From contig OY769938.1 of NCBI GenBank assembly GCA_963669295.1, positions 372,001 through 436,000 of the forward strand: 64,000 nt of DNA, read 5' to 3'. The notes beneath the pieces were generated by a model. It saw only the letters and a program-made list of their open reading frames with translations, was not told the DNA's origin and ran no database searches. The position numbers and the translations under genes are program-made. Shown here piece by piece: positions 62,716 through 64,000 of this stretch. The DNA comes from G963669295 sp963669295. GTDB taxonomy: Bacteria > Bacteroidota > Bacteroidia > Flavobacteriales_D > CALLUQ01. Numbering within the stretch: position 1 is the first letter of the stretch; the number at the start of each line of letters is the position of its first letter.

Positions 62716-62726
62716 ATTTTCAAGCA

Positions 62727-64000
62727 ATGAAAAGCATTTACAACTCATATCCGAAATTTGATGCCAATCAGGTATTGACACACCAAAACCTGAACGATTT
62801 AGTATCATACCTGGACGAACAAGGCAGACTTACACGCACCAACCTTATTGGTATTGGCATTGCTTGTGGCTTAGAAGTAAGCTACGACAATGGCACTAGA
62901 ATTGTAACCATTAGTAAGGGAACTGGAGTAACTTCCGAAGGACTATTAATTACCAACGACTGTGGTTGTGAAGTGTGTGACACAGGAGAAGAAAACATCT
63001 CTTGCGATTTCACCCACTACCGTGAATATCACATGGGTGATTTTGGCGTAAGCTACAATCCTTTCTTTCGCGTGGATGACGACCCTTCTTCGCAGGTTGA
63101 TTTATTTGAGTTGTTGCCCAATTCAGCTGGTGGTACATCAGCCGACATTCTTCCCCTTGCCGACTTTGATGCTGAAACAGGTGTTACCAGCCTTGATGAT
63201 TACGTTGTACTTGCCTTTGTAGAATGTTTTGAAGCATTAAAAGGAACTTCATGCCTTGGAAAAACATGCGACGAAAAAGGATCAGACCTTTCCTTTAACA
63301 CCAGGTACCTACTCATTAGTAGAGAAGATTTGGACTTTGTGTTGACCAAAACCAATAATCAAACAGCCTCATTATATCAGCAGCGGTTTGAACTTCCAGA
63401 AGTGGCAGTTCCAAAAGTATTCATGAATATTCCTACGTCTGAATCAATGACGTACGATGAGTTGTTGAGCCCATATGCCGATACATTGTTTGCTGCGCTT
63501 ACTACCGATACCAATGGCGATGCACTTACCGCAGACACTGTTTACTTTATTATGGAAGGGTTGGGGAAAGCATACGATGCTTTTGAGCCTGTGCTAAATA
63601 CCATGTTCCCTACCAATCCATTCACTTCCATTAACAATCAAGACTACGCTGACAATTGGAAAAACATATTTAATGCCGGTGCCAATCAATACTATGGTAT
63701 TCAGTACTACTACGATTTTGTAAAAGACCTGGCATTGGCTTACGAAGAATTTAAAGAAGTAGCCTGTGATCTTGCTGCTGAATGCTGTCCGGATGACGAC
63801 CTGTTCCCAAAACATTTAATGTTGGGCGAGTTAACCCCAACCGACGATTGTCACCCCTCCCCCTATCGACAGGTATTTATCCCTTCCCCAATTCATCAAA
63901 ATGAAGGAGTACTAAACCATGTCATCTCTCTGTTTAACAGAGCAGTATTAATGGTAGAGCATTTTGATTTCGCACGCATCAACGATGTAGCCAATCCCAA
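62727..64000 (+). CDS. Unknown eCIS baseplate-region protein, 3' end missing
   Basis: A frame with no stop runs from an ATG at 62727 to the end of the window, giving at least 424 residues. The N-terminus reads YNSYPKFDANQVLTHQNLND and then GIGIACGLEVSYDNGTRI. Cysteine clusters follow (NDCGCEVCDT, then SCLGKTCDE and AECCPDDDL), so a disulfide- or metal-rich structure is likely. I do not recognise the family with certainty. Its position behind the Pvc12-like gene fits a cage or adaptor component of the baseplate, as seen in the Algoriphagus system, but this is inference. Confidence 0.6.
   Translation, partial: MKSIYNSYPKFDANQVLTHQNLNDLVSYLDEQGRLTRTNLIGIGIACGLEVSYDNGTRIVTISKGTGVTSEGLLITNDCGCEVCDTGEENISCDFTHYREYHMGDFGVSYNPFFRVDDDPSSQVDLFELLPNSAGGTSADILPLADFDAETGVTSLDDYVVLAFVECFEALKGTSCLGKTCDEKGSDLSFNTRYLLISREDLDFVLTKTNNQTASLYQQRFELPEVAVPKVFMNIPTSESMTYDELLSPYADTLFAALTTDTNGDALTADTVYFIMEGLGKAYDAFEPVLNTMFPTNPFTSINNQDYADNWKNIFNAGANQYYGIQYYYDFVKDLALAYEEFKEVACDLAAECCPDDDLFPKHLMLGELTPTDDCHPSPYRQVFIPSPIHQNEGVLNHVISLFNRAVLMVEHFDFARINDVANP

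Noticed and set aside
44921..64000. Prophage or type VI secretion system
   Set aside because: No capsid, portal, terminase, lysis or membrane-complex (TssJLM) genes are present; DUF4255, DUF5908 and the tandem sheath and tube genes mark an eCIS.
1..64000. CRISPR array, tRNA genes, insertion sequences
   Set aside because: I saw no regularly spaced identical repeats, no cloverleaf besides the tmRNA ends, and no transposase-like frames.

Overview
The window is from a Bacteroidota genome, probably a free-living, likely marine member of the Flavobacteriales/Cytophagales side of the phylum. I cannot place it more finely. The evidence is a type IX secretion gene (porT) next to a menaquinone methyltransferase gene, two proteins with C-terminal type IX sorting domains, a TamL-type Omp85 lipoprotein, the order rpsO-pnp-rpoD, a tmRNA with a GDNNYALAA tag, and many start regions preceded by the Bacteroidota -7 element TAnnTTTG.

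Positions 1-17970 are mostly housekeeping. In order they hold a partial TrkH/KtrB potassium channel subunit, ubiE/menG, porT, an FAD oxidoreductase, a secreted phosphatase-superfamily protein, a SpoU rRNA methyltransferase (minus), TamL, class I aldolase, accD, rpsO, pnp, two tandem copies of the primary sigma factor gene, rpe, a saccharopine/alanine dehydrogenase-like gene (minus) and ssrA. The sigma duplication is unusual: the middle of the two copies is almost identical at DNA level while both ends have diverged.

Positions 17970-34430 are accessory. Behind the tmRNA lie a paired small-transporter unit flanked by 38-bp direct repeats, a DinB-like gene, and an Eco47II-type restriction enzyme facing a cytosine methyltransferase with a fused MerR-like domain. 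Then come two type IX-sorted surface proteins, an HxlR regulator divergent from a SnoaL-like gene with a double dyad between them, and a MarR regulator with a C-terminal Cys/His cluster that probably shares palindromic operators with a thioredoxin-like gene. A four-gene block of small stress or housekeeping proteins, a TonB-dependent receptor, and a gene-free stretch with 21-bp degenerate repeats and a possible small RNA follow.

Positions 34430-43653 are a catabolic region. Four minus-strand genes (pyrroline-hydroxycarboxylate deaminase, semialdehyde dehydrogenase, 4-hydroxyproline epimerase, D-hydroxyproline dehydrogenase) together would convert trans-4-hydroxy-L-proline to 2-oxoglutarate. 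A divergent AraC regulator separates them from an aminotransferase, a threonine-dehydratase-like enzyme and an ornithine-cyclodeaminase-like enzyme. That second set resembles the EutB/EutC and BhcB/BhcD pairs acting on 3-hydroxyaspartate and iminosuccinate.

Positions 44921-64000 carry the first part of an extracellular contractile injection system (eCIS), running off the window end: cap protein (Pvc16/DUF4255), an unknown 371-residue protein, two sheath proteins, two tube proteins, a 54-residue DUF5908 protein, a LysM hub protein, a VgrG-like spike, PAAR tip, gp25, a gp47/J-like baseplate protein, a giant Pvc12-like protein and a partial Cys-containing protein. Three of the structural proteins carry inserted domains I would not expect in the family core: a beta domain in sheath 1, a helix-hairpin-helix-like segment in the J-like protein, and a run of beta repeats in the Pvc12-like protein. 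The ATPase and any effector genes must lie beyond the window.
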